Part shown: in pieces, positions 1 through 9,020 of the stretch
How positions within the stretch are numbered: position 1 is the stretch's first letter
Layout of the letters: every line of letters begins with the position of its first letter
IMG/VR virus record: IMGVR_UViG_3300005265_000008
Location: 1 to 48,122 of that record
DNA: 48,122 nt
Reading direction: 5' to 3' (one strand)
Source of the DNA: a virus
Notes under the pieces: model-generated
The model's input: the letters and a program-made list of their open reading frames with translations, nothing else
Databases searched by the model: none
Told to the model about the DNA's origin: nothing
Translations under genes and position numbers: made by a program

Positions 1-846
1 TTGATCAATAAATTCTCTATTCATTTCACGAACAATTTCATCACCAGCTACGCCAGAAAGTAATTGTTCTGCATTTAAACCATGAACAGCTCTTAAATCG
101 TCTTCAAGTTCCATAGTCCAACGCGCTTTTAATTTACGAGTTTTAGCTGTAACTGAATTGGTTCCAATTTCAAAACCCATTTCTTTAGTATCTGTACCAA
201 GAAATTCACCATCAGCAGTAGTCATTGAACCACTAAATGATTTAAAAATTACATTAGCTAACGCTTCGCCATCAGCAAAAACTCTTGTGATAGTTGTTAC
301 AGATGATGAATATGGATCGGTATCATCAACATCAGCTGAAGTTGCAAATGTTCCAGAAACAAGTTTAACTAAAATAGCATTATCTTCTGAATGAACAACT
401 TTACCAACACCAGAAACATCACCTGAAATATCATCATCAGGTGAAAAACCACTAGAGTCAGCAACTACTAAAATTTCATATTCTGCATCAACTGCATCAG
501 CTCCATCACCTTGGTAAAGTGATTTTAAACTAAAAATCATTCCAGTTGGACCGGTCATTGGTTGAACACCAAAAATTTCATTACCAATTAAAGCTGGCAT
601 AACTCTACGAACCATAGGAATTAAAATAGGTGTATAATTACCAATAGCTGAAGAACTTGAAGCTTCTTGTAATTCGGTTTGTTCTAAAATTTCAAGTTGT
701 GTAGCTAAAATTTTGTGTTGATTTACAGGTACTTTAGGCATTCCATCAATAACTTTTTCCCATTTTCCTGTTCCTTCAATAACAGGTGACCATTTTTCAA
801 TAAGTTCATCTGTTGATTCAGGTAAAATAACTTTTTTATCAGACAT
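1..846 (-). CDS. 23: Major capsid protein (gp23 family), partial
   Basis: Main shell subunit of the prohead. The frame is open from the ATG at 846 to the left edge, giving the first 282 residues; T4 gp23 is about 520 residues, so the C-terminal part is missing. The start has a good ribosome site (AAAGGAGAT) and a GATAAATA late box about 30 bases upstream. Residues 59-62 read LQE-A, which fits the (I/L)xE site cut by T4-type prohead protease, so a propeptide of 61 residues is likely, similar in size to the 65 removed in T4. It is the last visible gene of a minus-strand head operon in the T4 order 20-21-22-23, and that order supports the call. Confidence 0.93.
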   Translation of the reverse strand, partial: MSDKKVILPESTDELIEKWSPVIEGTGKWEKVIDGMPKVPVNQHKILATQLEILEQTELQEASSSSAIGNYTPILIPMVRRVMPALIGNEIFGVQPMTGPTGMIFSLKSLYQGDGADAVDAEYEILVVADSSGFSPDDDISGDVSGVGKVVHSEDNAILVKLVSGTFATSADVDDTDPYSSSVTTITRVFADGEALANVIFKSFSGSMTTADGEFLGTDTKEMGFEIGTNSVTAKTRKLKARWTMELEDDLRAVHGLNAEQLLSGVAGDEIVREMNREFIDQ

Positions 847-864
847 TTTTTATCTCCTTTATAA

Positions 865-1548
865 TTAAACTAGATATTTATCGATGGAACTTTTCTTTTG
901 TTCCTTTAAATCATCTAGATCTAAATTTTCTTCTTCTTCTTTAATATCTTTAATTTTCCCCATCACAATTTTAACTTTGCGTTCAAAATCTTCAATATCA
1001 GAATATTCTAAACCTTCTAATAAGGTATGTACTTCTTCAATTTTAGATTCTGCTAAATCTGTAGTTAATTTTTGAAAACTAATTGCTTTTTCGTATTCAA
1101 AATTTTGTTTCTTAGCTTCAATAATTTCTTCAATTGAATTATTTAATTTTTCATTTACTTCTTTAATTTCTTCTTCTAATTCTTTAACTCTATCAATTTC
1201 AGATTCCGGAATTTCTAAACCAATTTCTGCAAAAACTCCTTTAGCTGCTTCAATAATTTTAGTTGCTGCTTCAACTTTTGTTTTAGCTTCTAAAGCAACT
1301 TCATTTTCCTTTAGATATTCATCAGTTGCATACTCAATATATTTATCTAAAGATTCAATTAAAGAATCTTTGAATTCTGTCATTTCTTTTGCTGAATCTT
1401 CTTCAAGTTCTTTTTCTTTAGTAATAATTAATTCTTGAACCTTTTCATTAACCATTACTTCAAATTCGGAACGAAGATCAGCTATTAATTCCTCGGAAAT
1501 AACATCTTCTCCAAGTTTAGCTTTAATAGCTTCTAATAATTTTTCCAT
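865..1548 (-). CDS. 22: Prohead core scaffolding protein (gp22-like)
   Basis: Internal scaffold around which the capsid assembles, later degraded by the prohead protease. The predicted product has 227 residues, is strongly acidic and helical, and contains long Glu/Lys heptad stretches typical of a coiled-coil core protein. I start it at ATG 1548, 7 bases after GGAGAAA, rather than at an upstream in-frame ATG at 1575 that lacks a ribosome site. It lies between the protease and capsid genes, exactly the place of gene 22 in T4. Sequence conservation in this family is weak, so the call rests on position, composition and length (T4 gp22 is 269 residues). Confidence 0.85.
   Translation of the reverse strand: MEKLLEAIKAKLGEDVISEELIADLRSEFEVMVNEKVQELIITKEKELEEDSAKEMTEFKDSLIESLDKYIEYATDEYLKENEVALEAKTKVEAATKIIEAAKGVFAEIGLEIPESEIDRVKELEEEIKEVNEKLNNSIEEIIEAKKQNFEYEKAISFQKLTTDLAESKIEEVHTLLEGLEYSDIEDFERKVKIVMGKIKDIKEEEENLDLDDLKEQKKSSIDKYLV
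875..882 (-). promoter_or_regulatory. Late promoter box GATAAATA for gene 23
   Basis: GATAAATA on the minus strand, inside the last codons of the scaffold gene and about 30 bases before the capsid start. It differs by one base from the T4 late box TATAAATA and recurs before other late genes in this window. Confidence 0.6.
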
Positions 1549-1593
1549 TAATCTTTCTCCTTTGATGTTTCTCAATAATAAAACATTTATTAT

Positions 1594-1601
1594 TATTTAT
1601 C
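1594..1601 (-). promoter_or_regulatory. Late promoter box GATAAATA for gene 22
   Basis: GATAAATA on the minus strand, just after the stop of the protease gene and about 45 bases before the scaffold start. Confidence 0.55.
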
Positions 1602-1604
1602 AAT

Positions 1605-2279
1605 TCATATTTTTAGTGATTTTAAATAATCTTTAAAAATACATTTTAATGCTTCATTTAAATCTTCTTTTGATGCTTCTTTAATTAACTTACTATATTT
1701 ATCTAATTTAATTTTTACATCTTTTTTCTCAATAATTCCAGATTCAGTTAATTCATATTCAGCACCTTCTAAAATACCTTGAATAAAAGCATTTGGTGCT
1801 GAAGGATCACCAACAATATCTCCTAATGAAATTAAATATAAATTTTCAACAAGAGTTCCTGTTTTTTCAGTTTTAACACTACCTAATCCTCTAGATGAAA
1901 TACCTAATTTAACATTTCCTTCTAAAAGATTTTGAACAATTTTTCCACATGGTGTATCTAAAACTTCAGCTTTAGTAATAAAATTAGAACCATCTTCTTT
2001 AACTTCTATAAACTTATGAGAAACTCTATCTAAATTTATTGAAGAAACATTAGAATCAGGATGATTTAACTCACCAACAGCTCGATCTTCTTTCATATAA
2101 TCTTTTATATGTTTATTTATTGCTTCAGATAATACTTTTTTTGGATATGTACGTTTATTTTTATTTTGAATATCTGATTGTAATGTGACACCACTTATTG
2201 TCCATTTTTTTTGATTTGTTGCTTCATCTAAAATTGATTCAGTAATTATATCTGTACTTAATTCTCTTATAATTTTCAT
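1605..2279 (-). CDS. 21: Prohead core protease (gp21 family)
   Basis: Serine-type protease that matures the prohead by cutting scaffold, capsid and internal proteins after (I/L)xE. The 224-residue product has the family landmarks: an N-terminal segment NKNKRTYPKKVL, the putative catalytic His in GELNHPD (near residue 96), the nucleophile Ser in LGISSRGLG (near residue 153) and a downstream GDPSAPNAFI block. Length agrees with T4 gp21 (212). Its ATG overlaps the TGA of the small upstream gene as ATGA, so translation is probably coupled. Its cleavage rule is relevant to the capsid-targeted proteins encoded at 28935-30779 and 39901-40777. Confidence 0.93.
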   Translation of the reverse strand: MKIIRELSTDIITESILDEATNQKKWTISGVTLQSDIQNKNKRTYPKKVLSEAINKHIKDYMKEDRAVGELNHPDSNVSSINLDRVSHKFIEVKEDGSNFITKAEVLDTPCGKIVQNLLEGNVKLGISSRGLGSVKTEKTGTLVENLYLISLGDIVGDPSAPNAFIQGILEGAEYELTESGIIEKKDVKIKLDKYSKLIKEASKEDLNEALKCIFKDYLKSLKI

Positions 2280-2425
2280 TCTTCATCTCCAGTTCCCTCT
2301 TTTTCTTCTTCTTTAGAAGGATTTAATCTAGTTTGGATACTTTGATTTAATTCGTTTTTAAATTCTTTTGAAAAATCTACCGGTTTATTTTCATTTGCAT
2401 ATTTTAATAAATCAGCTTTTGACAT
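2276..2425 (-). CDS. Small acidic prohead core protein (gp67-position)
   Basis: A 49-residue protein with a good ribosome site (GAGGAGATATATA) before ATG 2425 and a stop that overlaps the start of gene 21. It starts MSKADLLKYANE and ends in a Glu-rich tail (KEEEKEGTGDEE). In T4 the small prohead core proteins gp67 and gp68 are encoded between portal and protease genes; this gene occupies that slot and has a similar small charged character. I see no sequence motif that proves identity, so the gp67 assignment is positional. Confidence 0.7.
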   Translation of the reverse strand: MSKADLLKYANENKPVDFSKEFKNELNQSIQTRLNPSKEEEKEGTGDEE

Positions 2426-2442
2426 TATATATCTCCTCTATT

Positions 2443-5328
2443 TTAATATTCGTCTTCAGAAGGTTCTTCATTAGAACCTTCTTCTTCAATATTTTTTTGT
2501 TCTTCTTCAATTTCTTCATCAGTTAATTTAAAAACATTTTTCATTACATATTGTTTTGAAAAATATGTTCCTATATATGTTTCTAAAGAATCTGCTAATT
2601 CTATTCTATTTTTAAATATTTCAGAATTCTTTACTTCACTAAAATATGAATCTGAATTCCAAATAAAATTTATATATTCTTTATATTTATTCCATTCTTC
2701 TATTGTAATAATATTTTTTAAAATAATTTGTTTTTTTAATATATCATATATTAATAAACTAAATTTATTTCTTAATTTATTAATAAATTTTGAAAATCTA
2801 ACTTCATCTCTAGATAATTCACCATTCATATTACCAAATGCCATTAATGAACCACCTTCTGAATCAAATCTAGAATAAGGAACACCTAAAGATTTAATTA
2901 ATTTTTTTCTAAAATATTCAATATCATCAATTTCACCAAGTTGAGAATTTTTAGTAAAAACACCAACAGATAAAGCAAAAGTATGATAATTATGATATTC
3001 TTCATCAGAATCAATTGTTAAGGTTCCAACTTCAATTTCATCATTTAAATATTCTATTTTAATAATTCTATGATTAAAATTTGATTCTGATTTTCTAAAA
3101 TCTGACCATTTTTTATATCCAAATTGAGAAACAATATTTGTTAACATTGTAGGTGAAAAACCTAAATCAATGTGCCAATTTGGCACATTTTTATTATAAT
3201 TTAATCTAAATAATAATTGCATCATTAACTTATCATCATTTAAATCATTACAAATATCATTACAAGTTTTTTCATGAGAAGTTTTATTTTGAATTAAATC
3301 AATTATAAATTTAATATGTTCTATATGATATTCTATTTTTTGATTTTCTTGATGTCGTTGTTTATATTGACGACAATATTCTTCATCACTAAATCTTTCA
3401 TTAATTATTTTTTTTGTTAATTCACTTCTTATTTGTCTTTTTTCATCTGTCCATCCTAAACTTTGTTGTTCACAAATCCAATCACGATATTCATCATCTT
3501 CTTCCATTCTTTTTAATTTATTTTTAGCACCAATATCTCTATTAGCAATACATTTTTTTCTATGTATTTCTTTAGCTTCACCTTCTAAATTTTCATAAAA
3601 TTCAATTAATTTTTTTCTTCTTTTATTTATTAAAATAAATCTTTCACTTTCTGTCATATTATTCCAGAAATTTTTTGAATTTTCACTTATAATAGAAATT
3701 CTTCTATTATATTCATCTTTATCAAATTCTTTAATATATGTCCATTTTTCGGCTGCAGCTTTAGTTCCAAGTGTAGCCCAATGTTTGAAATTATCACTAT
3801 GATATTTTCTATGATCATTCCAACTCATATATGTTAAATTATTTGGGTCATTATTATGTTTATTAAAATCTTTATGATGAATAACTTCATATTTTTTATT
3901 AGAATAATTATTATCATAAATATTATATTTCACTTTTTTATCTTTTAAAAATTTACTTATTTGTCTATGAGTAAAATACCATTTTTTATCTTCATTATCA
4001 AAAATTTGCTCATAAGATAATTTATTTTTTGCTATTTCCTTTTTTCGTCTATAAAGGGGAATTAAACTTTCATTTTCTTCTAATTCATCAGCTCTTTTAA
4101 AACCCTCATTATATATAGGAAATTTATGATCTGGTGTACAAATAATTTCTTCACCATTATCTAAAGTTAATTTCATAACTTTAGCTTTCTTTTGAGTTAC
4201 ACCAGCCCAAGAAATTTTTCCTGGAAGTATTTTCCCAGTAATTGGATGACAAGAATAAGTCCATAATTCTTTATTTTCTTTCATTTCACTTTCAATATCA
4301 ACAATACTTAATTCTCTTCCATCTAAAAGTGAAATTTTTGTATCCATTGATAAACAGCCACCAGGTAATGTATCAATTTTTGTTCCTCTACTACCTGAAC
4401 TTGATTCAGAACTCGGTAACCAAAAATCTTCAGTCATAGTCATCGTATTTTTCTTTTCAGAAACTTCACCAGTAGCTGAATCATATATAATCTTATTTTT
4501 AAATTTTGACATTAATTTAGCTATATATGCTTCAGCTTTAGTTTTATTCATTTGACCAATATCAACATAAAATACTCTTCTTTCAGGTGCACGAGTAATT
4601 CTATATATTACTGCAGCATCTTCTAACATTTTAAGTTGATTAAAAGGTTTTATTGATTTATGAATATAACTTAAATACATCTTTTTATCAGCAGATGTAA
4701 GACCAGAAGGACAAAAAGATATATGTTCTGGTGGTATCTTTAATACAATATTTTTTTTAACATCTTTATATAAATACCAATATTTTTCATTTTCTTTAAT
4801 TTTATTTAAAGAAAATGGTGATAATATATTTATTTTTTGAATCCCATCTTTTGGTTTTGATAAATCAATAACATTATGAACATACATGCGTCCATCTTCA
4901 TACCATTGTCTAAAATATTCATCTGCTTTTTTATTAAATTCAAACATTGAAATAATATGTTTAAATTCTTCAATAATAATATCTTTAATTTTTTCTGATA
5001 TTTCATCTGTTTCAATATTTATAGATAAAACATTTTCATTATTTTCTAAAACTACTGCTTCATTAACAATTTCTTGTATAGCAATATCAATTTCTGGATA
5101 AGTTGATAAATCTCTATAATTCAAAATTAATTTTTTAATATCTTCAGAAGTATTATCAAAATTTATTGTTGATTGAATTGAACCATAACCAAGTGTATTT
5201 GTATTAATAATTTGAACTTCTGGTTCATCTTCTTTAGAAGGAATATTTATTGAATTAGGAACTTGTTCTTGTTCTTGTTCAATTTGTTTTTTATTAAAAA
5301 CTGATTTTATAGTATCATAAAAACTCAT
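2443..5328 (-). CDS. 20: Portal protein (gp20 family) containing an in-frame intein
   Basis: Dodecameric portal vertex protein through which DNA is packaged and to which the neck binds. The open frame is 961 residues; residues 1-324 and 795-961 are portal and residues 325-794 are an intein. Removing the intein leaves 491 residues, close to T4 gp20 (524). Portal landmarks include YRITRAPERRVFYVDIG (near 240-257), the segment TLPGG before the insertion and SQLGEIDDIEYFRKKL after it, matching the conserved LPGG-xxLGEIDD stretch in this family. The insertion therefore sits in a highly conserved site, as is usual for inteins. The start has AAAAAGGTAAATA upstream and overlaps the stop of the preceding gene by one base. 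Confidence 0.95.
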   Translation of the reverse strand: MSFYDTIKSVFNKKQIEQEQEQVPNSINIPSKEDEPEVQIINTNTLGYGSIQSTINFDNTSEDIKKLILNYRDLSTYPEIDIAIQEIVNEAVVLENNENVLSINIETDEISEKIKDIIIEEFKHIISMFEFNKKADEYFRQWYEDGRMYVHNVIDLSKPKDGIQKINILSPFSLNKIKENEKYWYLYKDVKKNIVLKIPPEHISFCPSGLTSADKKMYLSYIHKSIKPFNQLKMLEDAAVIYRITRAPERRVFYVDIGQMNKTKAEAYIAKLMSKFKNKIIYDSATGEVSEKKNTMTMTEDFWLPSSESSSGSRGTKIDTLPGGCLSMDTKISLLDGRELSIVDIESEMKENKELWTYSCHPITGKILPGKISWAGVTQKKAKVMKLTLDNGEEIICTPDHKFPIYNEGFKRADELEENESLIPLYRRKKEIAKNKLSYEQIFDNEDKKWYFTHRQISKFLKDKKVKYNIYDNNYSNKKYEVIHHKDFNKHNNDPNNLTYMSWNDHRKYHSDNFKHWATLGTKAAAEKWTYIKEFDKDEYNRRISIISENSKNFWNNMTESERFILINKRRKKLIEFYENLEGEAKEIHRKKCIANRDIGAKNKLKRMEEDDEYRDWICEQQSLGWTDEKRQIRSELTKKIINERFSDEEYCRQYKQRHQENQKIEYHIEHIKFIIDLIQNKTSHEKTCNDICNDLNDDKLMMQLLFRLNYNKNVPNWHIDLGFSPTMLTNIVSQFGYKKWSDFRKSESNFNHRIIKIEYLNDEIEVGTLTIDSDEEYHNYHTFALSVGVFTKNSQLGEIDDIEYFRKKLIKSLGVPYSRFDSEGGSLMAFGNMNGELSRDEVRFSKFINKLRNKFSLLIYDILKKQIILKNIITIEEWNKYKEYINFIWNSDSYFSEVKNSEIFKNRIELADSLETYIGTYFSKQYVMKNVFKLTDEEIEEEQKNIEEEGSNEEPSEDEY
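2947..4356 (-). mobile_element. Intein with HNH homing endonuclease in the portal protein
   Basis: A 470-residue protein intron inserted between Gly324 and Ser795 of the portal frame. It begins with Cys (CLSMDTKISLLDG, block A), has the block B histidine in IICTPDHKFP, and ends HTFALSVGVFTKN before Ser+1 of the C-extein. The middle carries an HNH-type nuclease signature HHKDFNKHNNDPNN (portal residues 484-497) and a long basic DNA-binding region. The penultimate residue is Lys, where most inteins have His, so splicing must use the variant mechanism known in some inteins or be slow. The frame is intact throughout, which suggests an active or recently active element. Confidence 0.92.
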
Positions 5329-5852
5329 TATTTACCTTTTTTTCTTTGTTGTTTTATTTTATTTTCAATATCTTTATAAGTCTGTGACATAGACTTCTTT
5401 TTAAATTTTGGTAAAATATTTTTTACTATTTCTAATTGATCATCTTCATCTGTAAATATTTTAATATTGGATTTAATATGTGATACTAAATATTTTCTAA
5501 TTGCTAATTTAGCATAAGCTTCTGGAATTTTAGCTTTTTTCCAAGCTTTCACTATATCTCTATATTTTATTCTATTACCTTTAGTTCGAATATTTTTAAT
5601 AAATTGTATTCGATACGTCCATGGAATAAAATGAATATTAATTCCTAAAATATATTTTCCATGAGGAATATCTAATAAAATTATTAAAGGTAATTGATCC
5701 CAAACATCTAAAACCGATTTATATTTAGCATCATAAAAATATAGGAATAAATCTCCCATATGGAGTCTTGTTCCTGGTCTAACTGATTCATGATCTTCAG
5801 TAGTAACTTTATCAATTAAATAATTGACTTCTTTTGGTAATTTTTTTGCCAT
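5328..5852 (-). CDS. Conserved T4-type phage protein, function unknown
   Basis: A basic protein of 174 residues just upstream of the portal gene. The central region (about residues 26-90) follows the pattern PGxxxxMGDLFLYFYDAKY, then xxWDQLPLIILLD, GINIHFIPW and a following Arg, a combination I recognise from an unassigned family in T4-type phages of cyanobacteria and other marine hosts. The C-terminus is Lys-rich. It is in the head operon, so a virion or DNA-associated role is plausible but not shown. No clear ribosome site precedes ATG 5852; the GATAAATA late box lies only 8 bases upstream, so a late transcript would be nearly leaderless. Confidence 0.75.
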   Translation of the reverse strand: MAKKLPKEVNYLIDKVTTEDHESVRPGTRLHMGDLFLYFYDAKYKSVLDVWDQLPLIILLDIPHGKYILGINIHFIPWTYRIQFIKNIRTKGNRIKYRDIVKAWKKAKIPEAYAKLAIRKYLVSHIKSNIKIFTDEDDQLEIVKNILPKFKKKSMSQTYKDIENKIKQQRKKGK

Positions 5853-5860
5853 TATATATA

Positions 5861-5868
5861 TATTTATC
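5861..5868 (-). promoter_or_regulatory. Late promoter box GATAAATA
   Basis: GATAAATA on the minus strand immediately upstream of the gene starting at 5852. The spacing would leave almost no 5' leader, so either that mRNA is leaderless or the box is not used. Confidence 0.45.
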
Positions 5869-5882
5869 TTATTAGTTAATTT

Positions 5883-6320
5883 TTATAAATCTTTTTCTGA
5901 AAGAACAATAAATTCCCAACCATGTTTTTTTGAAAATTCAGTTGCGGCTTCCCATTTACATTGATTAGTAATATAAGTTAACATAGAACTTTTATAATTA
6001 TTAGTTTTTCTTTTTGGAATTTTAGGTTTATATTTTTCTGATGATGTTTTTATTTCAATTAACTTTATTTTTATATCACCATTTTTATCTTTATATTTTA
6101 TAATTAAATCAACATAATAATTTCTTATTTTATTTTTAACTTTATCAAAATAAGGAACAACTATTTTTTCAGAAGCAATAGAAATAACTGATGGTGATTT
6201 ATCAAAATAATTAAACCATTTTCTTTCCAATCCAGATCTATATATAATTTTATCTTGTAACCATTTTTCTGGATGTTTTGGAACAAATATTCCTTTTTTT
6301 GCTGAACTATATTTACTCAC
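5883..6320 (-). CDS. 4: Head completion nuclease (gp4/gp50 family)
   Basis: Protein that completes filled heads before tail joining. The 145-residue product matches the length of T4 gp4 (150) and has the PD-(D/E)xK nuclease core: RSGLERKWFNYFDKS near residues 29-43, then YYVDLIIKY (Asp) and KLIEIKT (Glu-x-Lys) around residues 68-92. It starts at GTG 6320, overlapping the stop of the lipoprotein gene, which suggests coupled translation. It lies in the minus-strand head operon, consistent with late expression. The fold assignment rests on visible motifs and on family knowledge that gp4 is nuclease-like. Confidence 0.82.
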   Translation of the reverse strand: MSKYSSAKKGIFVPKHPEKWLQDKIIYRSGLERKWFNYFDKSPSVISIASEKIVVPYFDKVKNKIRNYYVDLIIKYKDKNGDIKIKLIEIKTSSEKYKPKIPKRKTNNYKSSMLTYITNQCKWEAATEFSKKHGWEFIVLSEKDL

Positions 6321-6579
6321 AACAATCTTTATTTTTCTTTTTTACTTTTAAAATAAAATAAATTCTTTCCATTCTATAATAACTATGATTATAATGACGA
6401 CGATACCATCTACTACAATGATAATTTTTTATTCCACTAAAATATCTTCCTCCAGATTCAATTTTACAAATAGGAATTATACAACAATCATTACAATATT
6501 GTTTTTTAACATTTTCATGACAACCAACTAAAATACTAAAAAATAAAATCAAAATAATAATTTTAAAGAATTTTTTCAT
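6313..6579 (-). CDS. Small cysteine-rich lipoprotein, unknown
   Basis: An 88-residue protein with a clear lipoprotein signal: MKKFFKIIILILFFSILVGC, with lipobox LVGC at residues 17-20. The predicted mature part is short and basic with seven further cysteines, several as pairs or near-pairs (CNDCC, CKIES, DCC), plus many His, Arg and Tyr. The gene overlaps uvsW by 17 bases at its start and the nuclease gene at its end. Phage lipoproteins often act in the host envelope, for example in superinfection exclusion, but nothing here shows that role. It is odd in a head-assembly operon. Confidence 0.6.
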   Translation of the reverse strand: MKKFFKIIILILFFSILVGCHENVKKQYCNDCCIIPICKIESGGRYFSGIKNYHCSRWYRRHYNHSYYRMERIYFILKVKKKNKDCCE

Positions 6580-8032
6580 TTATTTTATATTCAAAACCCT
6601 CTTTATTATAAATAGAAATTCTTTCTAAAGCATGTTTAAAAGAATAATTTTTTTTTCTTCTCCAAGTTAAATCATCAGCAATATCAATTAAATAAGCAAT
6701 ACTTTTTGTATGTGTTTTTCTTAAAATTCTACCAATTGATTGTAATGTTTTAATTTTTGATTTAAAAGGTTGAGCAAAAATACAATAATCTAATCCTGGA
6801 ATATTAATACCTGTTGCAAATACACCTAGTGAAGCAACCACGATAGCATTAGAATCAATACTTGTTAATTTTCTAACATTTTCTCTGATTTCAGATTTAG
6901 TAGAACCAGCAACATAATAAATATTTCTATCAGGAATATTTTCTTTTAATCTTTCATATATTAATTTACCATATTTTAAATGTTTAAATAAAATTAGTAT
7001 ATTTTTATTTATCGTTTTTATTATCTTTAATAAAAATTCTAATCTAAGTTCACTATCTACTAAATAAGACATTTCATCAAAATATGTTAACTTATATGCA
7101 ACTCTTCTACATTCATCTGGATATTTTAAATGAAATATATTAATTTTTAAGTTTGAAAGAGTTTTATTTTTTATCAATTTTTTAGTAGTAGTAAATTGAT
7201 GTATTTTTCCGAACAATCCTTCTAACTGTATTCTACTTATTTTTTCATCATCAATAGTTCCAGATACTCCAATTTTCATTTGAGCTAAAGAACATTTTTC
7301 AATAATTGATTTGATTATCACTGCTTTTTGAGCTGAATGAACTTCATCAACTAAAACACAACCAAAACTTTCAAATATTTTTTTATCTGTGATAGTATTT
7401 AATGATTGCCAAGTTGAAATTATTAATTTTTTATTCCATATTTTTTCTTGGCCAGAATATATCGTGGTTATTTCATCTTTTAAACTAATTTTTGTATTTT
7501 CATCATATTCAATGAAATCACCTTTCATTTGTTCAACTAAAGAAACAGTAGGTACGATAAGTAATACTTTAGAATTTTTATTTAAATCCAAAAATAATTT
7601 AGTAATTACATATAAAATAATAGATTTTCCGCTGGCAGTCGGAGAAAGTATAACCGCTTTCTGTTGTTTAAAAGCTGTTTTTATTCCAAAAGTTTGATAA
7701 TCTCTTAATTTATATGATATTTTTAATTTTTCAGAAGCATATTTTTCTATCTGTTCTTCTGAAAAATTGATAGAAGTCTTCTTAAAATTTATATTTGTTT
7801 TTATATTTAAATCTTTACAAAATGATTTTAGTCTTGGATAAAGACCAATAGGAAGATTACCATTTTTTAAATTTAATAAACGAATTTTACCATCCCAAAT
7901 ACCAGCTTTATATTTTGGGCTCCATTTATAATTTGGAGTATAAAAACTAAAATAATTTGAAATTGTTAATAATTCATCATAATCACCATCTAATTGCACA
8001 AAAGATTCATTAATTTTATTTATTTTTAACAT
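6563..8032 (-). CDS. uvsW: UvsW-type SF2 DNA helicase
   Basis: ATP-dependent helicase that remodels branched DNA and R-loops and drives the switch from origin to recombination-dependent replication in T4. The 489-residue product has an N-terminal UvsW-specific domain with YKWSPKYKAGIWDGKI (35-50), Walker A SPTASGKS (130-137), the DEVH box (229-232), motif III SGT near 260 and the C-terminal motif VI segment QSIGRILRKT near 440. T4 UvsW is 503 residues. It is next to uvsY, as in T4, and overlaps its neighbours by one base (TAATG) or 17 bases, so it belongs to the same operon. Confidence 0.95.
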   Translation of the reverse strand: MLKINKINESFVQLDGDYDELLTISNYFSFYTPNYKWSPKYKAGIWDGKIRLLNLKNGNLPIGLYPRLKSFCKDLNIKTNINFKKTSINFSEEQIEKYASEKLKISYKLRDYQTFGIKTAFKQQKAVILSPTASGKSIILYVITKLFLDLNKNSKVLLIVPTVSLVEQMKGDFIEYDENTKISLKDEITTIYSGQEKIWNKKLIISTWQSLNTITDKKIFESFGCVLVDEVHSAQKAVIIKSIIEKCSLAQMKIGVSGTIDDEKISRIQLEGLFGKIHQFTTTKKLIKNKTLSNLKINIFHLKYPDECRRVAYKLTYFDEMSYLVDSELRLEFLLKIIKTINKNILILFKHLKYGKLIYERLKENIPDRNIYYVAGSTKSEIRENVRKLTSIDSNAIVVASLGVFATGINIPGLDYCIFAQPFKSKIKTLQSIGRILRKTHTKSIAYLIDIADDLTWRRKKNYSFKHALERISIYNKEGFEYKINEKIL

Positions 8033-8424
8033 TATACTCCATTTATATATGTTAGATAACTTATTAAATTCTTAATATCAAAAGATAAGTTATTCACTTT
8101 TTTAATTGTTCTATCAAGAATATCAACTAAATCACTTAAATTTTGAACTTGTAAATTTAAATTAGAATAATCTTCATCAGCTAAAATATTAAATTGTATT
8201 TCTTTTTGGTTTTCCAAAAGACGATCACCATCTTTATAAAAATAATATTTTTTCTTGTAAAGTTGGTTTAATTCTTTTTGTTTTTTATTTAATTTAAGTT
8301 TATATTCAAAATACATCTTTAAATATTTACTATGTAATAATGGTATTAAATATAATTTTTTATTTAAATTAGATTCATCAATTAACAAATCATTTTTAAT
8401 CTCATCTAATAATTTAATCTTCAT
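8032..8424 (-). CDS. uvsY: UvsY-type recombination mediator
   Basis: Mediator that loads the UvsX recombinase onto ssDNA coated with single-strand binding protein. The 130-residue product (T4: 137) has a start resembling T4, DEIKNDLLIDESNLNKK, where T4 has a similar LKKDVFIDxTKL stretch. The middle is Lys/Tyr-rich (KKKYYFYKDGDRL) and a conserved-looking NILADEDYSNLNLQVQ block precedes a helical C-terminus. Adjacency to uvsW is the T4 arrangement. The match is by eye; small helical proteins of this kind diverge quickly, hence moderate confidence. The start has GAGGAG upstream. Confidence 0.82.
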   Translation of the reverse strand: MKIKLLDEIKNDLLIDESNLNKKLYLIPLLHSKYLKMYFEYKLKLNKKQKELNQLYKKKYYFYKDGDRLLENQKEIQFNILADEDYSNLNLQVQNLSDLVDILDRTIKKVNNLSFDIKNLISYLTYINGV

Positions 8425-8497
8425 AAAGAATTAGCTCCTCCAAAAATTAATTTTTTACATTAATTAAAACTTATTATACACTAAAAATAATTTTTTG

Positions 8498-8983
8498 TTA
8501 AATATTACTTAAAAATTTATAATTTTGAAATTTAAAAGTAGTTTCACAAATAAGAGGTTCTGAATCTGAAACTGATAATGTTAAATTAAGATCTGATAAA
8601 TTATAAGGATATATGTTAGTAAAATCAAAACAAACTAGAGGATTTAATTTACTTGAAAGGATAACTAATGAAGCATCAGCAATTATTGAATTATCAAAAT
8701 TCATTTTATTGAAATCTCTTAAATCATACAACCAATCATAAATTTCTTTCCATTCAGTAAAATTTTCGGAAATTAAAAATTCAATTGATAAATCATTAAA
8801 GGTGATTGAATCACCTGGTCGTTCAATTTGTCTTATAGGTGTTGGATGATTAACTATTCCTAATTGCATTCCAGGAATATTTATTCCATTAATCATAAGT
8901 TCTAATTGATTATTTCTAAATCTTTCACTTGTTAATGTAAATTTAAATCTATGTGATGATGTTAAATTTTTTGGATTAGACAC
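8498..8983 (-). CDS. Virion structural protein, tail-tube-like family
   Basis: A 161-residue protein starting at GTG 8983 after AAAGGAGTAAAA. The pattern is that of a virion protein family I recognise from T4-type marine phages: an N-terminal SSHRFKFTLTSERF, a GINIPGMQLG turn, FNDLSIEFLISENFTEW followed by YDWLYDLR, a SLVILSSKLNP block and a C-terminal beta pattern ETTFKFQNYKFL. This layout resembles tail-tube folds related to gp19/gp54, but the exact role cannot be given. A GATAAATA box about 40 bases upstream fits late expression. It is the first gene of the minus-strand block and is divergent from the large RNA region. Confidence 0.72.
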   Translation of the reverse strand: MSNPKNLTSSHRFKFTLTSERFRNNQLELMINGINIPGMQLGIVNHPTPIRQIERPGDSITFNDLSIEFLISENFTEWKEIYDWLYDLRDFNKMNFDNSIIADASLVILSSKLNPLVCFDFTNIYPYNLSDLNLTLSVSDSEPLICETTFKFQNYKFLSNI

Positions 8984-9020
8984 TTTTACTCCTTTACTAA
9001 ATAAAATAAAAACTTTTTTA

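Noticed and set aside
158-394. Plus-strand reading frame across the capsid gene
   Set aside because: It is the complement of the strongly conserved major capsid coding sequence and has no ribosome site.
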